The notes: generated by a model from the letters alone, not told the origin. 64,000 nt of DNA from JAHZFN01 sp965149945 (GCA_965149945.1 CBCTTQ010000001.1:62001-126000); one strand, 5' to 3'. Positions 43,265-52,924 are shown, counted from the first letter of the stretch. Program-made: numbers and translations.

Positions 43265-45340
43265 TTAAATGTCCAGGTTCATGACGTAGCGGGCGTTTTC
43301 TTCAATGAATTCCCGTCGGGGTTCCACTTTGTCCCCCATGAGCATAGTGAAGGTTTCGTCGGCGTAAACGGCGTCGTCGATGGTAACCTGGATCAAAGTA
43401 CGGTTTTCCGGATTCATGGTGGTTTCCCACAGCTCTTCGGCGTTCATTTCCCCCAGCCCTTTGTAGCGTTGGATGGAGTAGCTTTCCCGCTTTTTGTCCG
43501 GATAGAAGAATTGTTCCAGCTGGCGGTCGTTGTAGACATATTTCAGTTCGTTGCCCCGTTTGGCTTTGATTTTGTACAAGGGGGGCAGCGCCACATAGAC
43601 ATAGCCTTCGTCGATAAGCTTTCGCATGTAACGGAAGAAAAAGGTCAGCAGCAGGGTCATGATATGGGCGCCGTCCACATCGGCATCGGTCATGATGACG
43701 ATTTTATGGTAACGGGCTTTGGTGATATCAAAGTCCTCGCCGATCCCCGTACCCATGGCGGTGATCATGTTTTTGATCTCGTCGCTGGAGAGGATACGGT
43801 CCAGACGGGCTTTTTCTACATTAAGGATTTTGCCCCGCAGCGGCAGGATGGCTTGGGTTCTGCGGTCACGACCGGATTTCGCCGAACCGCCGGCGGAGTC
43901 TCCTTCCACCAGATATAACTCGCAGAAAGTGGGGTCTTTGACAGAGCAGTCTGCCAGCTTTCCGGGCAGGCCTGTTTTTTCCAGCACGTTTTGTTTGCGG
44001 GTCAATTCCCTTGCTTTGCGGGCGGCTTCTCGGGCGCGGGCGGCGCGGATGGTTTTGTCGATGATGGTTTTGGCTTTGGTGGGATTTTCTTCCAGATAAG
44101 TGGAAAGTTCCCGCGAGAGAATCTCGTCGGTGATACCCTTGACTTCCGTGTTACCCAGTTTGGTCTTGGTTTGTCCTTCGAACTGCGGTTCCCGCACTTT
44201 GACGCTGATGACGGCGGTCAATCCTTCTCGGATATCTTCCCCGGAGAGATTGGCGCTTTTTTCTTTCAACATACCGATTTTACGGGCATAACTGTTGATG
44301 ACTCTGGTCAGCGCGGTTTTGAAGCCGATTTCATGAAACCCTCCCTCGATGGTACGGATGTTGTTTACATAAGAGGCGATGTTGTCGGAGTAAGAGTCGG
44401 TGTACTGAAGCGCGATCTCTACAATGACTTCGTTCTTTTCTCCTTGGAAATAGAGGATGGGATGCAGAGGTTCTTTGCTGCGGTTCATATACGCCACAAA
44501 GTCAGAAATGCCGCCGTGGTGGTGCCAAGTGTAACTTTTTTCTTCTCGTTTGTCTTCCAGGGTGATGGTGACATTTTTGTTGAGGAAGGAAAGCTCCCGC
44601 AGTCGATTGGCCAGCGTATCCCGATCAAAGACGGTCGTCTCGGTAAAGATGGCGGCGTCGGGTTTGAAGATGATGGTGGTGCCGGTGCGGTCGGTGGCTT
44701 CGTTTTTCTTCAATTCGCAGACGGGTTTGCCTTTTTTGTATTCTTGTGTCCAGCGGAAACCGTCTCTGTAGATTTCCACTTTCAGCCATTCCGAAAGGGC
44801 GTTGACTACGGAAAGTCCCACTCCGTGCAGTCCGCCCGAGACTTTATAGCCGCCGGCGCCGAATTTCCCGCCGGCGTGGAGAATCGTCAGCGTCGCTTCC
44901 ACAGCGGGTTTGCCGGTTTTCTCGTGGATATCGACAGGAATGCCGCGTCCGTTGTCCCGTACTTTGATGGTGTTATCGGGGCGGATGGTGACTTCAATCG
45001 TGTCGCAGAATCCCGCCAGTGTTTCGTCGATGCTGTTGTCGACGATTTCATAAACCAGATGGTGCAGTCCCCGCGGACCGGTGGAGCCGATGTACATACC
45101 GGGACGACGGCGCACCGCTTCCAGTCCTTCCAGAATCTGAATCTGCTCGGCGCCGTAAGAGGCCGCGTCGGGACGGGTGTCGGCTTCCAGTACGGTGTCA
45201 GAGCCTTCAAAGGCCGCGTACTCTTCCATTTTCATATCTGTGTCGGCGGCTTCCGGCACAGCGGGTTCCGTCTCGGTTGCTTCCATGGGAAGTTCCAATG
45301 GTTCCAATTCTTCATTGGTATTTTTTTTATGTTTTGTCAC
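43265..45340 (-). CDS. gyrB: DNA gyrase subunit B with acidic N-terminal extension
   Basis: 691 residues from GTG at 45340, chosen because GGAGG lies seven bases upstream. The GHKL ATPase domain starts around residue 65 (LEGLEAVRRRPGMYIGSTG) with VDNSIDE, DNGRGIPV and GGLHGVGLSVVNALS. The TOPRIM domain has VEGDSAGGSAKSGRDR and MTDADVDGAHI. The first ~60 residues are an extra Glu/Asp/Pro-rich segment before the usual start of GyrB. Methionines inside this stretch could be alternative starts but lack good ribosome sites. dnaA/dnaN are not adjacent. Upstream is an A/T-rich promoter region. Confidence 0.96.
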   Translation of the reverse strand: MTKHKKNTNEELEPLELPMEATETEPAVPEAADTDMKMEEYAAFEGSDTVLEADTRPDAASYGAEQIQILEGLEAVRRRPGMYIGSTGPRGLHHLVYEIVDNSIDETLAGFCDTIEVTIRPDNTIKVRDNGRGIPVDIHEKTGKPAVEATLTILHAGGKFGAGGYKVSGGLHGVGLSVVNALSEWLKVEIYRDGFRWTQEYKKGKPVCELKKNEATDRTGTTIIFKPDAAIFTETTVFDRDTLANRLRELSFLNKNVTITLEDKREEKSYTWHHHGGISDFVAYMNRSKEPLHPILYFQGEKNEVIVEIALQYTDSYSDNIASYVNNIRTIEGGFHEIGFKTALTRVINSYARKIGMLKEKSANLSGEDIREGLTAVISVKVREPQFEGQTKTKLGNTEVKGITDEILSRELSTYLEENPTKAKTIIDKTIRAARAREAARKARELTRKQNVLEKTGLPGKLADCSVKDPTFCELYLVEGDSAGGSAKSGRDRRTQAILPLRGKILNVEKARLDRILSSDEIKNMITAMGTGIGEDFDITKARYHKIVIMTDADVDGAHIMTLLLTFFFRYMRKLIDEGYVYVALPPLYKIKAKRGNELKYVYNDRQLEQFFYPDKKRESYSIQRYKGLGEMNAEELWETTMNPENRTLIQVTIDDAVYADETFTMLMGDKVEPRREFIEENARYVMNLDI

Positions 45341-45577
45341 AAAAATACCTCCATTTGTTGTTTTAATGTTTTCAGATTTGCGCTTTATGGTCAAAAGGCG
45401 GGAAATCTTCCTGTTGTCGGACACGGAAAACCATGACTGCTTTGCTGTTTGCCGATGATCGTCCTCCGAAACGAAAAAATTTCTTTATCCCTGTAAAAGG
45501 CAGAGAAAAAATCACCGCGGAGGGTGATACAAAAAGGGACGATTTGAAGATTCCCAGCCGATAGATAACACATTCCT

Positions 45578-45607
45578 ACTATATTATATATTATACATGA
45601 TTTTCAA
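45578..45607 (-). promoter_or_regulatory. Candidate gyrB promoter
   Basis: Minus strand TTGAAA (45607-45602), 18 bases, TATAGT (45583-45578), within a run of overlapping TATAAT-like hexamers. The leader would be about 230 bases. Confidence 0.5.
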
Positions 45608-45811
45608 GGAAAAAGCAAGTTTTTCTCGGCGGCGCTGATGGTGTTTAACAGGTGTTTTGTCGAAAGAATGGGAAACTTCCCCTCTTCTTTTGCTTTTTCT
45701 TGAAAACGCGGGGAAAAAGAGTCTCACGTTCTTGCCGAGAAATTTAAAAACATTGTTTCCCGTGAAGAATATTTTATTCAAGGGACAGCGTTTCCGCCGT
45801 CGTACCCGCCA

Positions 45812-45840
45812 TTGACGAACGGTGGAGATTGGTGTAAGAT
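45812..45840 (+). promoter_or_regulatory. Promoter of the HAAS/DUF4097 gene
   Basis: TTGACG (45812-45817), 17-base spacer, TAAGAT (45835-45840). Confidence 0.65.
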
Positions 45841-45911
45841 GAGAGCAGATAAAAAGAACGGCAGGTGCGGTGAGAGCGCCTGACCGTCGGCCGACGCGGG
45901 AGGAAAAAGAA

Positions 45912-47633
45912 ATGGAAAAAAAAATTCAAGAAGCGGTGGCGGAGCGGTTTCGGGAAATTCCCCCGACGGAGATCAGCCGCGGGCTGGAAGAGGAATTGCT
46001 GCGAGAGGCCTTGGATCGTTATCACGATTATTTGGTGGACGGAAAAAAACCGGAATGGGCTTACCAAAAGACCATTGATCAAATCGGTGATGTGGCGGAA
46101 TTGCTGCGCCGCAGAGAAGAAGTCAGCGGTCGGCGCGGTCAGGAGCGGATGCCTTTGGAAGAACTCCTTCGAGGCAAACGAAAGCAGGCGCTGTTGTTGG
46201 CGGCGGCGGTGTTTTTGTATATTAACTGCACCACTCCGGGGCAGATGTTAAACGCCGGCGGCGCCGCCGCCGGCGCGGTGGCTTTTTCTCTGTTCCTTTG
46301 TTTGGTAGCGGCGTCGGTTTTGATTACGCTGTATCAAAAGGCGCGTTTACCCAAATATACCGATATACCGGAGACCGAGACAGCAAACAAAGAACAGCGT
46401 CGCCGCTCTATCCCGCGGTTGGCGTCGGGTGCGCTTTTGCTGGTGGTGGCGTCACTGGTCGTTTTTTGGCCGGGCGGCGCGGCGGGAGACGCTTTGTTTT
46501 TTGTTCTGGCGGGGTTGGGCGTGGCGCTGCTGGTTTATGACCGTGACAGCCGCCTGCTGTATTCCGAAAAAACGGGTCGGGTTAACGCCGCCTATGAAGC
46601 GTGGCGGCGGCGTCAGTCTTCTGCCGCCTGTTGTCTGCGTTGGTTTCGTTGTGTCGTTTGGCTGGCGGCGGCAGGCGCTTATTTACTTTTGAATTTGCGT
46701 TTGATGTCTTGGGCGGTGACTTGGTTGCTTTTTCCGCTGGCTTGGACTGTCTGCGCCGCCGCCAAAAGCCTCTTGACAGATCGGGATCGCCTGCGGATTA
46801 TTCTCTGGTCGGCGCTCAGTCTGGCGTTGGCGATTGTGCTGGTGTCGGGACTTCTTTGGGGTGGTTCTTTGACAGAGGGGTTACGACTCAATGCCAGCAA
46901 TGTCAGCTATGAACATGCCGAACAATATCAGGTGGGGGACGCGGAACTGGAAGCGCCGGTGCATCGCCTGCGAATCAATTGGCTGGACGGTCAAATTCGG
47001 GTGGAAGCCTATGAAGGAGATCAAGTAGAAATCAGCGAGGAAGGCGCCGAAAGCGAGGACGCTCGTCTTCGTTATTATTTGAATCAGGATGAACTGATCA
47101 TTCAGTATTGCAAGTCCGGTTTGGGTATTTCTTCGTCGGTACCCCATGAAAAAAATTTGTTGATTCGTGTGCCGGCGGAACAACTGGCGGAGTTGGAAAT
47201 CAGTTCCACCTCTGGTCAAACAAAACTCTGCGGTGTGCGGACGGAGCAATTGGTTTTAGATACGGTTTCCGGCGGGCTGACGGCGGAAGATGTATGGGCG
47301 AACAGTCTGGAAATCAATACGGTTTCCGGAGACGCGGTGTTCCGAGGCATTTGTGAGTCGGTGCTTTTTGATTCCACCTCGGGTAATTTGGAAATGGACT
47401 GTCAGCAGGAGCTGATGGCGTTGACGGCGGGCACCATTTCCGGCGGGGTGACCTTGTATCTGCCGGCGGATACTACCGGTTTTACGGCAAGCCTTTCTTC
47501 GGTGAGCAGCGAGTTGGAGACAGATTTCTTTACCACGGTTAATGATGACGGTCATCTCTACGGTGACGGCAGCGGTCAATATCGTCTGGACACGGTCAGC
47601 GGGGATTTCCGCGTTTTGCAAAGCCCTCGGTAA
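45912..47633 (+). CDS. HAAS/DUF1700-like and DUF4097 membrane protein
   Basis: 573 residues from ATG at 45912 (GGAGG eight bases upstream). The N-terminal ~85 residues are helical with ALDRYHDYLVDGKKPEWAYQKTIDQIGD, like HAAS/DUF1700 domains. Next come about six membrane helices (about 95-330). The C-terminal half is an extracytoplasmic DUF4097 beta-helix with repeated serine/threonine rungs such as ISSTSGQTKL, LDTVSGGLT, INTVSGDAVF, FDSTSGNLEM and GTISGGVTLYLP. These proteins are usually encoded beside PadR-type regulators; none is adjacent here. Function is unknown, probably envelope stress or surface related. It is monocistronic with a bidirectional terminator. Confidence 0.82.
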   Translation: MEKKIQEAVAERFREIPPTEISRGLEEELLREALDRYHDYLVDGKKPEWAYQKTIDQIGDVAELLRRREEVSGRRGQERMPLEELLRGKRKQALLLAAAVFLYINCTTPGQMLNAGGAAAGAVAFSLFLCLVAASVLITLYQKARLPKYTDIPETETANKEQRRRSIPRLASGALLLVVASLVVFWPGGAAGDALFFVLAGLGVALLVYDRDSRLLYSEKTGRVNAAYEAWRRRQSSAACCLRWFRCVVWLAAAGAYLLLNLRLMSWAVTWLLFPLAWTVCAAAKSLLTDRDRLRIILWSALSLALAIVLVSGLLWGGSLTEGLRLNASNVSYEHAEQYQVGDAELEAPVHRLRINWLDGQIRVEAYEGDQVEISEEGAESEDARLRYYLNQDELIIQYCKSGLGISSSVPHEKNLLIRVPAEQLAELEISSTSGQTKLCGVRTEQLVLDTVSGGLTAEDVWANSLEINTVSGDAVFRGICESVLFDSTSGNLEMDCQQELMALTAGTISGGVTLYLPADTTGFTASLSSVSSELETDFFTTVNDDGHLYGDGSGQYRLDTVSGDFRVLQSPR

Positions 47634-47704
47634 GGTTGGGTTTGTTCGGACGGAAATGTCTGCCGTTGAATCCCCCGATAATAAAAAATGAAGAAAAAGA
47701 ATCC

Positions 47705-47737
47705 AAAAGGGAGCGTGTTTTAACACGCTCCCTTTTT
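47705..47737. terminator. Bidirectional terminator between the DUF4097 and metG genes
   Basis: AAAAGGGAGCGTGTT / AACACGCTCCCTTTTT, an 11-bp core stem flanked by A and T runs. It serves both converging genes. Confidence 0.95.
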
Positions 47738-47812
47738 ACTTTGAAACGAGGAATATTCGGATGTCTGGGTACCCTTGATGGGCAACCCCTTGCTTTCTCT
47801 CGGGTTGATGAT

Positions 47813-49753
47813 TTATTTTACCTGTCCGCCGGGAAGGATGCTGGCGGGGACTTCCAGCACTTCCATTTCCCCGTTATGAGAGGCTGCCAGAATCATACCC
47901 TGGGACTCGATGCCCCGCAGCTTGGCGGGTTTCAGGTTGGCCACCAGCACCAGCTGCTTGCCCACCATTTCTTCGGGGGTGTAACGCTGGGCAATGCCGC
48001 TTACTACGGTGCGGGTTTCGGCGCCTACCTGCACTTCCATTTTCAGCAGTTTATCGGCTTTTTTCACCTTTTCACATTGCAGTACTTTGCAGACGCGGAA
48101 ATCGATTTTGGCAAAATCCTCAATGGTGATTTCCGGTTTGATTGGTTCGAATTGTTTGGCGGCTTCCGCTTTGGCTTTAGCGGCGTCTTCCTCCGCCCAC
48201 AATTTCTCCATTTCCGTCAAGTCGATTCTGGGGAAGATGGGGTCGCCGCGGTTTACTTGAATATCCGCGGGGAATCCGCCCCATTTCAGGCTGTCCCAGG
48301 TTTTCACCTCTTCATGACCGACCAGTCCCATCTGCGCCCAGACTTTGTCCGGGGTGGAGGGCATGGTAGGACCGATGAGCACGGTGATGAAACGGATCAC
48401 TTCCGCCAGATTATAAAGAACTGTTTGAAGTTTTTCTGTTTCGCCGGCTTTATTTAATGCCCACGGCGCGCAGTCGTCGATGTATTTGTTGGCTTTGCTT
48501 ACCAGTTTCCAAACTTCGGAGATGGCGCCCGCCACGTCCGCTTTGTCGATGTAGGCGGCCATATTGTCGGGGGTGGCTTCCGCCAGCGCTTTCAGTTCGG
48601 CGTCAAATTCCGTTTCTGTGCCGGGGGCGGCGACACGACCGCCACAGAATTTCTGAATCATGGAAGTGGTGCGGGAGATCAAATTGCCATAGTCATTGGC
48701 AAGATCGGTGTTAATGCGATTTACCAGAGCTTCTTCCGAATAAACGGCGTCCATGCCGTAGGCCATTTCTCGCAGCAGGAAGAAGCGAATGGCGTCCACG
48801 CCGTAGCGTTCTGTCAAAATCTTCGGGTCGACTACATTGCCTTTGGATTTGCTCATCTTGCCGTCACTCATCAACAGCCAGCCGTGCGCCACTACTTTTT
48901 TCGGCAGCGGGATATCCATCGCCATTAGCATAATGGGCCAGATGATAGAATGGAAGCGAATGATGTCTTTGGCCATCAGGTGAATGTCGGCGGGCCAGTA
49001 AGTTTGATACAATTGATCGTGGTCGGTGCCGTATCCCAGGGCGGAGATGTAGTTGATCAGGGCGTCGAACCAAACATAGACCACATGTTTGTGGTCAAAG
49101 GGGACTTTGATGCCCCAGTCGAAGGTAGTACGGCTGACGCATAAATCGTCCAGTCCTTGTTTGACAAAGTTGATCATCTCATTGCGGCGGGATTCCGGTT
49201 GGATGAAGTCGGGGTGGCTTTCGATGAATTCCAGCCAGCGGTCGGCGTATTTGCTCATTTTGAAGAAATAACTTTCTTCCTGGGTCAGTTCCACCGGGCG
49301 TCCGCAGTCGGGGCAGGTGTGGCCTTCGCCCAGCTGCCGCTCGGTGAAAAAGGTTTCGCAGGGAGTGCAGTACCAGCCGGAATATTGGGACTTGTAGATA
49401 TCTCCCTGATCGTAAACTTTTTGGAACAGATTTTGCACCACTTCTTCATGACGTCGGTCGGTGGTGCGGATGAAGTCGCTGTATTCAATGTTCATCAATT
49501 TCCAGAGATCTTTGACGCCGGAGACAATTTCGTCCACAAACTCTTTGGGGGTTTTGCCGGCTTCGGCGGCTTTGCGTTGAATTTTCTGACCGTGTTCGTC
49601 GGTGCCGGTGAGAAAATAGGCGTCATAGCCTTGGAGTTTTTTGAAACGGGTGATGGTATCGGCAGCCACGGTGGTATAAGCATGGCCGATGTGCAAATTA
49701 TCACTGGGGTAATAGATGGGGGTTGTGATATAGAATTTCTTTCTTTCTGTCAT
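47813..49753 (-). CDS. metG: Methionyl-tRNA synthetase
   Basis: 646 residues. Class I motifs are YPSDNLHIGHAY (HIGH near 21-24) and KMSKSKGN near 300. Zinc-knuckle cysteines are present in YCTPCETFF and HTCPDCGRP (near 128-150). A C-terminal tRNA-binding Arc1p/EMAP-like domain (about 540-646; FRVCKVLQCEKVKKADKLLKMEV) is fused, as in dimeric bacterial MetRS. It charges initiator and elongator tRNA(Met). ATG with AAGGAGGA upstream. Expression is under a T-box leader responding to uncharged tRNA. It converges with the DUF4097 gene. Confidence 0.97.
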   Translation of the reverse strand: MTERKKFYITTPIYYPSDNLHIGHAYTTVAADTITRFKKLQGYDAYFLTGTDEHGQKIQRKAAEAGKTPKEFVDEIVSGVKDLWKLMNIEYSDFIRTTDRRHEEVVQNLFQKVYDQGDIYKSQYSGWYCTPCETFFTERQLGEGHTCPDCGRPVELTQEESYFFKMSKYADRWLEFIESHPDFIQPESRRNEMINFVKQGLDDLCVSRTTFDWGIKVPFDHKHVVYVWFDALINYISALGYGTDHDQLYQTYWPADIHLMAKDIIRFHSIIWPIMLMAMDIPLPKKVVAHGWLLMSDGKMSKSKGNVVDPKILTERYGVDAIRFFLLREMAYGMDAVYSEEALVNRINTDLANDYGNLISRTTSMIQKFCGGRVAAPGTETEFDAELKALAEATPDNMAAYIDKADVAGAISEVWKLVSKANKYIDDCAPWALNKAGETEKLQTVLYNLAEVIRFITVLIGPTMPSTPDKVWAQMGLVGHEEVKTWDSLKWGGFPADIQVNRGDPIFPRIDLTEMEKLWAEEDAAKAKAEAAKQFEPIKPEITIEDFAKIDFRVCKVLQCEKVKKADKLLKMEVQVGAETRTVVSGIAQRYTPEEMVGKQLVLVANLKPAKLRGIESQGMILAASHNGEMEVLEVPASILPGGQVK

Positions 49754-49793
49754 AACAGTTCCTCCTTCTGTTGGTTATCCGCGGGGTGAGCGG

Positions 49794-50051
49794 CAAAAAA
49801 AAACGCCCCTCTCTAGGGACGATGAAATCGTGGTACCACCCTGGTTCGCTTTTGAGAAAGCCTCAGCGGATTGAAGTCCTCGGCGAATAACGGCGCCTGC
49901 CGTCCGCGGTTACGACCCCTGGGCGGGGATTCGCCGCGACCGCTCCCGAGCCATGTTCCCCTTTTTGTCCGCGGGAGGTTTCAGCTCCTCTCCCTCTCTG
50001 TAGCGGCACGCCAAAGGTACTCATCTCGTTCGCTGCGTTTTAGCATAATCT
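49794..50051 (-). ncRNA. T-box riboswitch leader of metG
   Basis: Minus strand. The conserved T-box AGGGTGGTACCACG is at 49842-49829. A terminator hairpin CGTCCCT / AGGGGCG (49821-49804) with about ten T follows. Upstream is a long stem I region with GATGAGTACC near its 5' end, an AGAGAGGGA bulge, and an ATG specifier candidate at 49954-49952 in GAACATGG. Uncharged tRNA(Met) should stabilise the antiterminator and allow metG transcription. Confidence 0.93.
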
Positions 50052-50057
50052 ATTCTT

Positions 50058-50086
50058 ATTCTACCTGTCTGATGAGCGTTTGTCAA
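50058..50086 (-). promoter_or_regulatory. Promoter of the metG T-box transcript
   Basis: Minus strand TTGACA (50086-50081), 17-base spacer, TAGAAT (50063-50058); starts about 10 bases before the leader. Confidence 0.85.
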
Positions 50087-50442
50087 TGGGGTGGGAAGCG
50101 GAAGCCGGTTTTTTTCTGTTTTCTTTTCGGGAGCGTGCGGTTTTTGCTATTGTCGGCGGAAAACGACCGGCGGGGATTTGGTTCGGGTCTTTGGTTGAGG
50201 CGGTTTCTTTTTGAGAATTTTACGCCGGGACGAAAAAATTTTTTTGAAAAATTTTTTATTTGTTTGGCGCTTTTTCGTGAAAAGGCAACGGAGGGTCTGC
50301 CCCGTCATCCGAAGAGAAAATTTCCCGTTTTTAGTGGGTTTTTTCGCAAAAATGGTAGAAAAAATTTGATGAAAAAAGTAAATTTTTTATTTCCTTTGTC
50401 AAAAGTAGTCGAAGAAAGCCAAAAGAATCTGGGTGTTTTCTA

Positions 50443-50471
50443 TTGAAATTCGATGGCGTTTGGTCTATAAT
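50443..50471 (+). promoter_or_regulatory. Promoter of cspA
   Basis: TTGAAA (50443-50448), 17-base spacer, TATAAT (50466-50471). The predicted 5' UTR is only about 25 bases, too short for a cold-shock thermosensor leader. Confidence 0.85.
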
Positions 50472-50502
50472 GAGAGTGCAGTAAATTGCAAGGAGGTCTA
50501 TC

Positions 50503-50700
50503 ATGAAAGGCAAAGTAAAATGGTTCAATGCGGAAAAGGGGTTTGGTTTTATCGAAAGAGCGGAAGGCGGCGATGTGTTTGTTCACTTTTCTGCTATTCA
50601 AGCCGACGGCTTTAAAACATTGGACGAAGGTCAAGAAGTTGAATTCGACGAAGTAGAAGGCGCCCGCGGCCCGCAGGCCGCCAATGTCGTGAAATTATAA
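50503..50700 (+). CDS. Cold-shock domain protein CspA family
   Basis: 65 residues. RNP1 motif KGFGFIE and RNP2 motif VFVHFSAI are intact, with the opening KGKVKWFNAEKGFG typical of the family. A small OB-fold RNA chaperone that melts secondary structure. ATG with AAGGAGG. It has a strong consensus promoter and a short leader, suggesting constitutive expression rather than E. coli cspA-type cold induction. Terminators follow. Confidence 0.95.
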   Translation: MKGKVKWFNAEKGFGFIERAEGGDVFVHFSAIQADGFKTLDEGQEVEFDEVEGARGPQAANVVKL

Positions 50701-50787
50701 GCGGCTTTGTTCAGCTTCTTCGCTGATCTCATTTATTGATCGTAATGAAAGCGTGTGGCGGGGCCCGCGCTTTTTTTGCAGAGCAAA

Positions 50788-50817
50788 CAAAAAGCACGGA
50801 GTTTTCCGTGCTTTTTT
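50788..50817 (+). terminator. Terminator after cspA
   Basis: AAAGCACGGA (50791-50800) / TCCGTGCTTT (50805-50814), loop GTTT, T-tail; A-run upstream could make it bidirectional. A weaker GC hairpin with T-run precedes it near 50750-50777. Confidence 0.9.
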
Positions 50818-50883
50818 GACGAATTGGTTTGGGAGGCATTGGCGGCTTTGGAACATTGATCCTGTTTCCTGTAACAGACAAAG

Positions 50884-50917
50884 AAAACCCGACATTCCGA
50901 AGGAGCGTCGGGTTTTT
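50884..50917 (-). terminator. Terminator after the ferritin gene
   Basis: AAAACCCGAC (50884-50893) / GTCGGGTTTT (50907-50916), about 24 bases beyond the ferritin stop on the minus strand. Confidence 0.85.
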
Positions 50918-50940
50918 CATTTGCATAAGGGGGAAAGGGA

Positions 50941-51453
50941 TTACAGCGTCAAAGTCGGAGCGGAATAGACGCGAGCCGCTAATTCTTGGTCCAACATATA
51001 GAGCGCTTTGGCGTCGGTGCCGAACAAATCGTATTTTTTGATTAAATCTTCGGCGGTTTTTTCTTCTTCGCCTTGTTCTTTGACGAACCAATCCAAAAAC
51101 TGCATGGTACGAAAATCTTTTTCTTCATAGGCCGCGCCGTAGATGGTGTTGATCAGTTCGGTCACGTATTGTTCGTGTTCCAGACCGTAACCCAGCACTG
51201 TTTTGACATCGGTCAATTCTTTATCGGGTTTGGCAATGGCTTCCAAGGTGGGTTTGTGGCCGTTGTTCTGCAGATATTCCAGGAATAACACGGCGTGATC
51301 CCGTTCTTCCTGCGCCTGGATTTTGTACCAATTGCCGAAGCCGTCCAGTCCTTCATCATAGAAGAAATTAGAAAAATCCAAATACAGATAGGCGGAGTAA
51401 AATTCTTTGTTGATTTGTGTGTTGATCAATTCCGCTACTTTGGCGTTTAACAT
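50941..51453 (-). CDS. Ferritin
   Basis: 170 residues from ATG at 51453 (AAAGGAGG upstream); a 29-codon extension is rejected. The four-helix ferritin core carries ferroxidase ligands in NKEFYSAYLYLDF (Glu near 17), QAQEERDHA (Glu/His near 49-53), EHEQYVTELI (Glu near 94) and the FVKEQGEEE helix near 127. Non-haem bacterial ferritin (FtnA-like) for iron storage and oxidative protection. Monocistronic; a TATAAT on the minus strand at 51504-51499 could be the -10, but no clear -35 is seen. Confidence 0.95.
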   Translation of the reverse strand: MLNAKVAELINTQINKEFYSAYLYLDFSNFFYDEGLDGFGNWYKIQAQEERDHAVLFLEYLQNNGHKPTLEAIAKPDKELTDVKTVLGYGLEHEQYVTELINTIYGAAYEEKDFRTMQFLDWFVKEQGEEEKTAEDLIKKYDLFGTDAKALYMLDQELAARVYSAPTLTL

Positions 51454-52177
51454 GAAAATACCTCCTTTGACTGATGGTGATCGAGTTCTGATGCTTCTAT
51501 TATATCGGAAAAATATTTTTCTCTCTGTAGAAATTTCCACAGAATCCGCTCTTCTCAGAAAATTTCTTTCGTTGGTTGTCGCTCTTTTTTTCGCGCGAAA
51601 TCACCGCGGGCGCTTTCGGAGGAACTCGTGTTTTTTTTTGGTGGGAAAAATGAAAAATATAAGCATTTTGGGTATAGATATTCGTTGTTCGGGGTGTTAT
51701 CTCCGCGGCGGCAGGGACGGCGGAGTCCTTGCGTTGCTGTTGTTCTGTGAAAGAGTCATGGAAATTAAGGAATTTTTCAGAATATTCAGGGTGTTTCTTT
51801 TACAAAATAATGATTCTCTATTGAGAAAAAAGGATAAAGAAGCGCTCATAATGAGGATATGTTCCGTATTTTTTTAGACTTTTTTGGGGAAAATGGAAGA
51901 AATTTTATGAATACGAAAAAGGAATTTACCAATGCAAAAAAGGTATCCTTTTTCTGTTTGGAGCGTCTTGCATGAAAAAGGAGTTTATGGTATTTTATTA
52001 CTATGATTTTCAGCGGGGCGATGAGAGAAATGTAAGATTTTTCTGCCGCTGAAAAGAGTTCTGTATGCATCATTCATTTTTGGGAAAAAACTTTCTTACT
52101 GTGCCGCGGCGCTGTTTTCGGTCGAAATTAAAGAATCGCGGCGCTTTGAAAAACACCGAGAGAAAGGAGAGGAATAA
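51454..52177. other. 720-base divergent intergenic region
   Basis: Between ferritin and an unrecognised gene. It contains one TTTCCACAGA motif (51534-51543) and a small AAAAAAGG-TAT-CCTTTTT hairpin (about 51936-51953). It is otherwise A/T-rich with no gene recognised. Confidence 0.5.
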
Positions 52178-52732
52178 ATGGGCAAAGAAGAATTATTGGA
52201 AAAATTGCTGCGTTCTTATGAAAGCAGTTTCGATGTTTTTCCGTCCTATCAGTTGGGCGATGCTTTTTTTGACGCTTATGCCGCCTTTGATATGACCGGC
52301 GCCAAATACGTCCTTTCCAAAAAAGCCGAGCTTTGGCGGGTACAATGCTATGAGCATGCTTTTTTCCGTCTGCGGGATGTGCTGACGGCCGACGATGTGG
52401 CGGCTTTTCGGGAACAGATTATCGACCGCATTGAGCCGGAGCTGGTGCGGCGCGGGCAGCCGTTGCCGCCTCCCGACCATATGTATTCCTATGTGACGGG
52501 GATTTTTTTGTGTGACCGTATTACGCCGGAAGCGGAAAAGGCGGCGCGCGCCTTCCGTTACAATAAAAATTATCGTCTGACCTTTCGCGGCTATACCCAG
52601 GCAAGGTTATTGGTGTTTGATTTCAGCACGGGTCGCCTGTTCGGCAACGGCGCCGCGCGGAAATTAAAAAAAGGATACCGAAAAATCGTCCCCGCTTTTT
52701 TTGCTGAAGAAGAAGGGGAAAGCGTTTCTTAA
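52178..52732 (+). CDS. Conserved-looking protein of unknown function
   Basis: 184 residues, ATG with GAAAGGAGAGG upstream. Soluble and mixed alpha/beta, with the notable segments LLRSYESSFDVFPSYQLGDAFFDAYAAFDM, KYVLSKKAELWRVQCYEHAFF and FRYNKNYRLTFRGYTQARLLVFDF, followed by a basic GAARKLKKGYRKI and an acidic tail. The repeated aromatic/basic pattern suggests a folded domain rather than spurious translation, and codon use matches nearby genes. I do not recognise the family. It lies upstream of cstA but has about 260 bases between them and a cstA promoter, so cotranscription is doubtful. Confidence 0.75.
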   Translation: MGKEELLEKLLRSYESSFDVFPSYQLGDAFFDAYAAFDMTGAKYVLSKKAELWRVQCYEHAFFRLRDVLTADDVAAFREQIIDRIEPELVRRGQPLPPPDHMYSYVTGIFLCDRITPEAEKAARAFRYNKNYRLTFRGYTQARLLVFDFSTGRLFGNGAARKLKKGYRKIVPAFFAEEEGESVS

Positions 52733-52924
52733 CGGCGGATGTTTGGATAACGCTTTTTCGAATTCGGCGGATCACCAACTTCATCTTGAAGAGAAAAGGG
52801 ATTTTTTGAGGAGACAGGCCGAAGTTCGACCGTTTATGATTTGTGTTTTATCAGCCGAGTTGAAATTTTCTTCCTCGGCGAGACGGCGACTTTCCAACCT
52901 GCGCGATGGTCGCGGGTACTTTTC

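Larger units (their letters stand above)
45341..45911. other. Divergent gyrB/DUF4097 intergenic region
   Basis: About 570 bases including a long gyrB leader, an A/T-rich gyrB promoter candidate and the promoter of the HAAS/DUF4097 gene. No gene recognised. Confidence 0.55.
49754..50502. other. Divergent metG-cspA intergenic region
   Basis: About 750 bases: metG T-box leader (49794-50051), its promoter, a T/G-rich then A/T-rich spacer (50090-50430) and the cspA promoter. No additional gene recognised. Confidence 0.6.

Noticed and set aside
43991..45436. 481-codon open frame antisense to gyrB
   Set aside because: GyrB motifs on the minus strand are complete, so this is a shadow.
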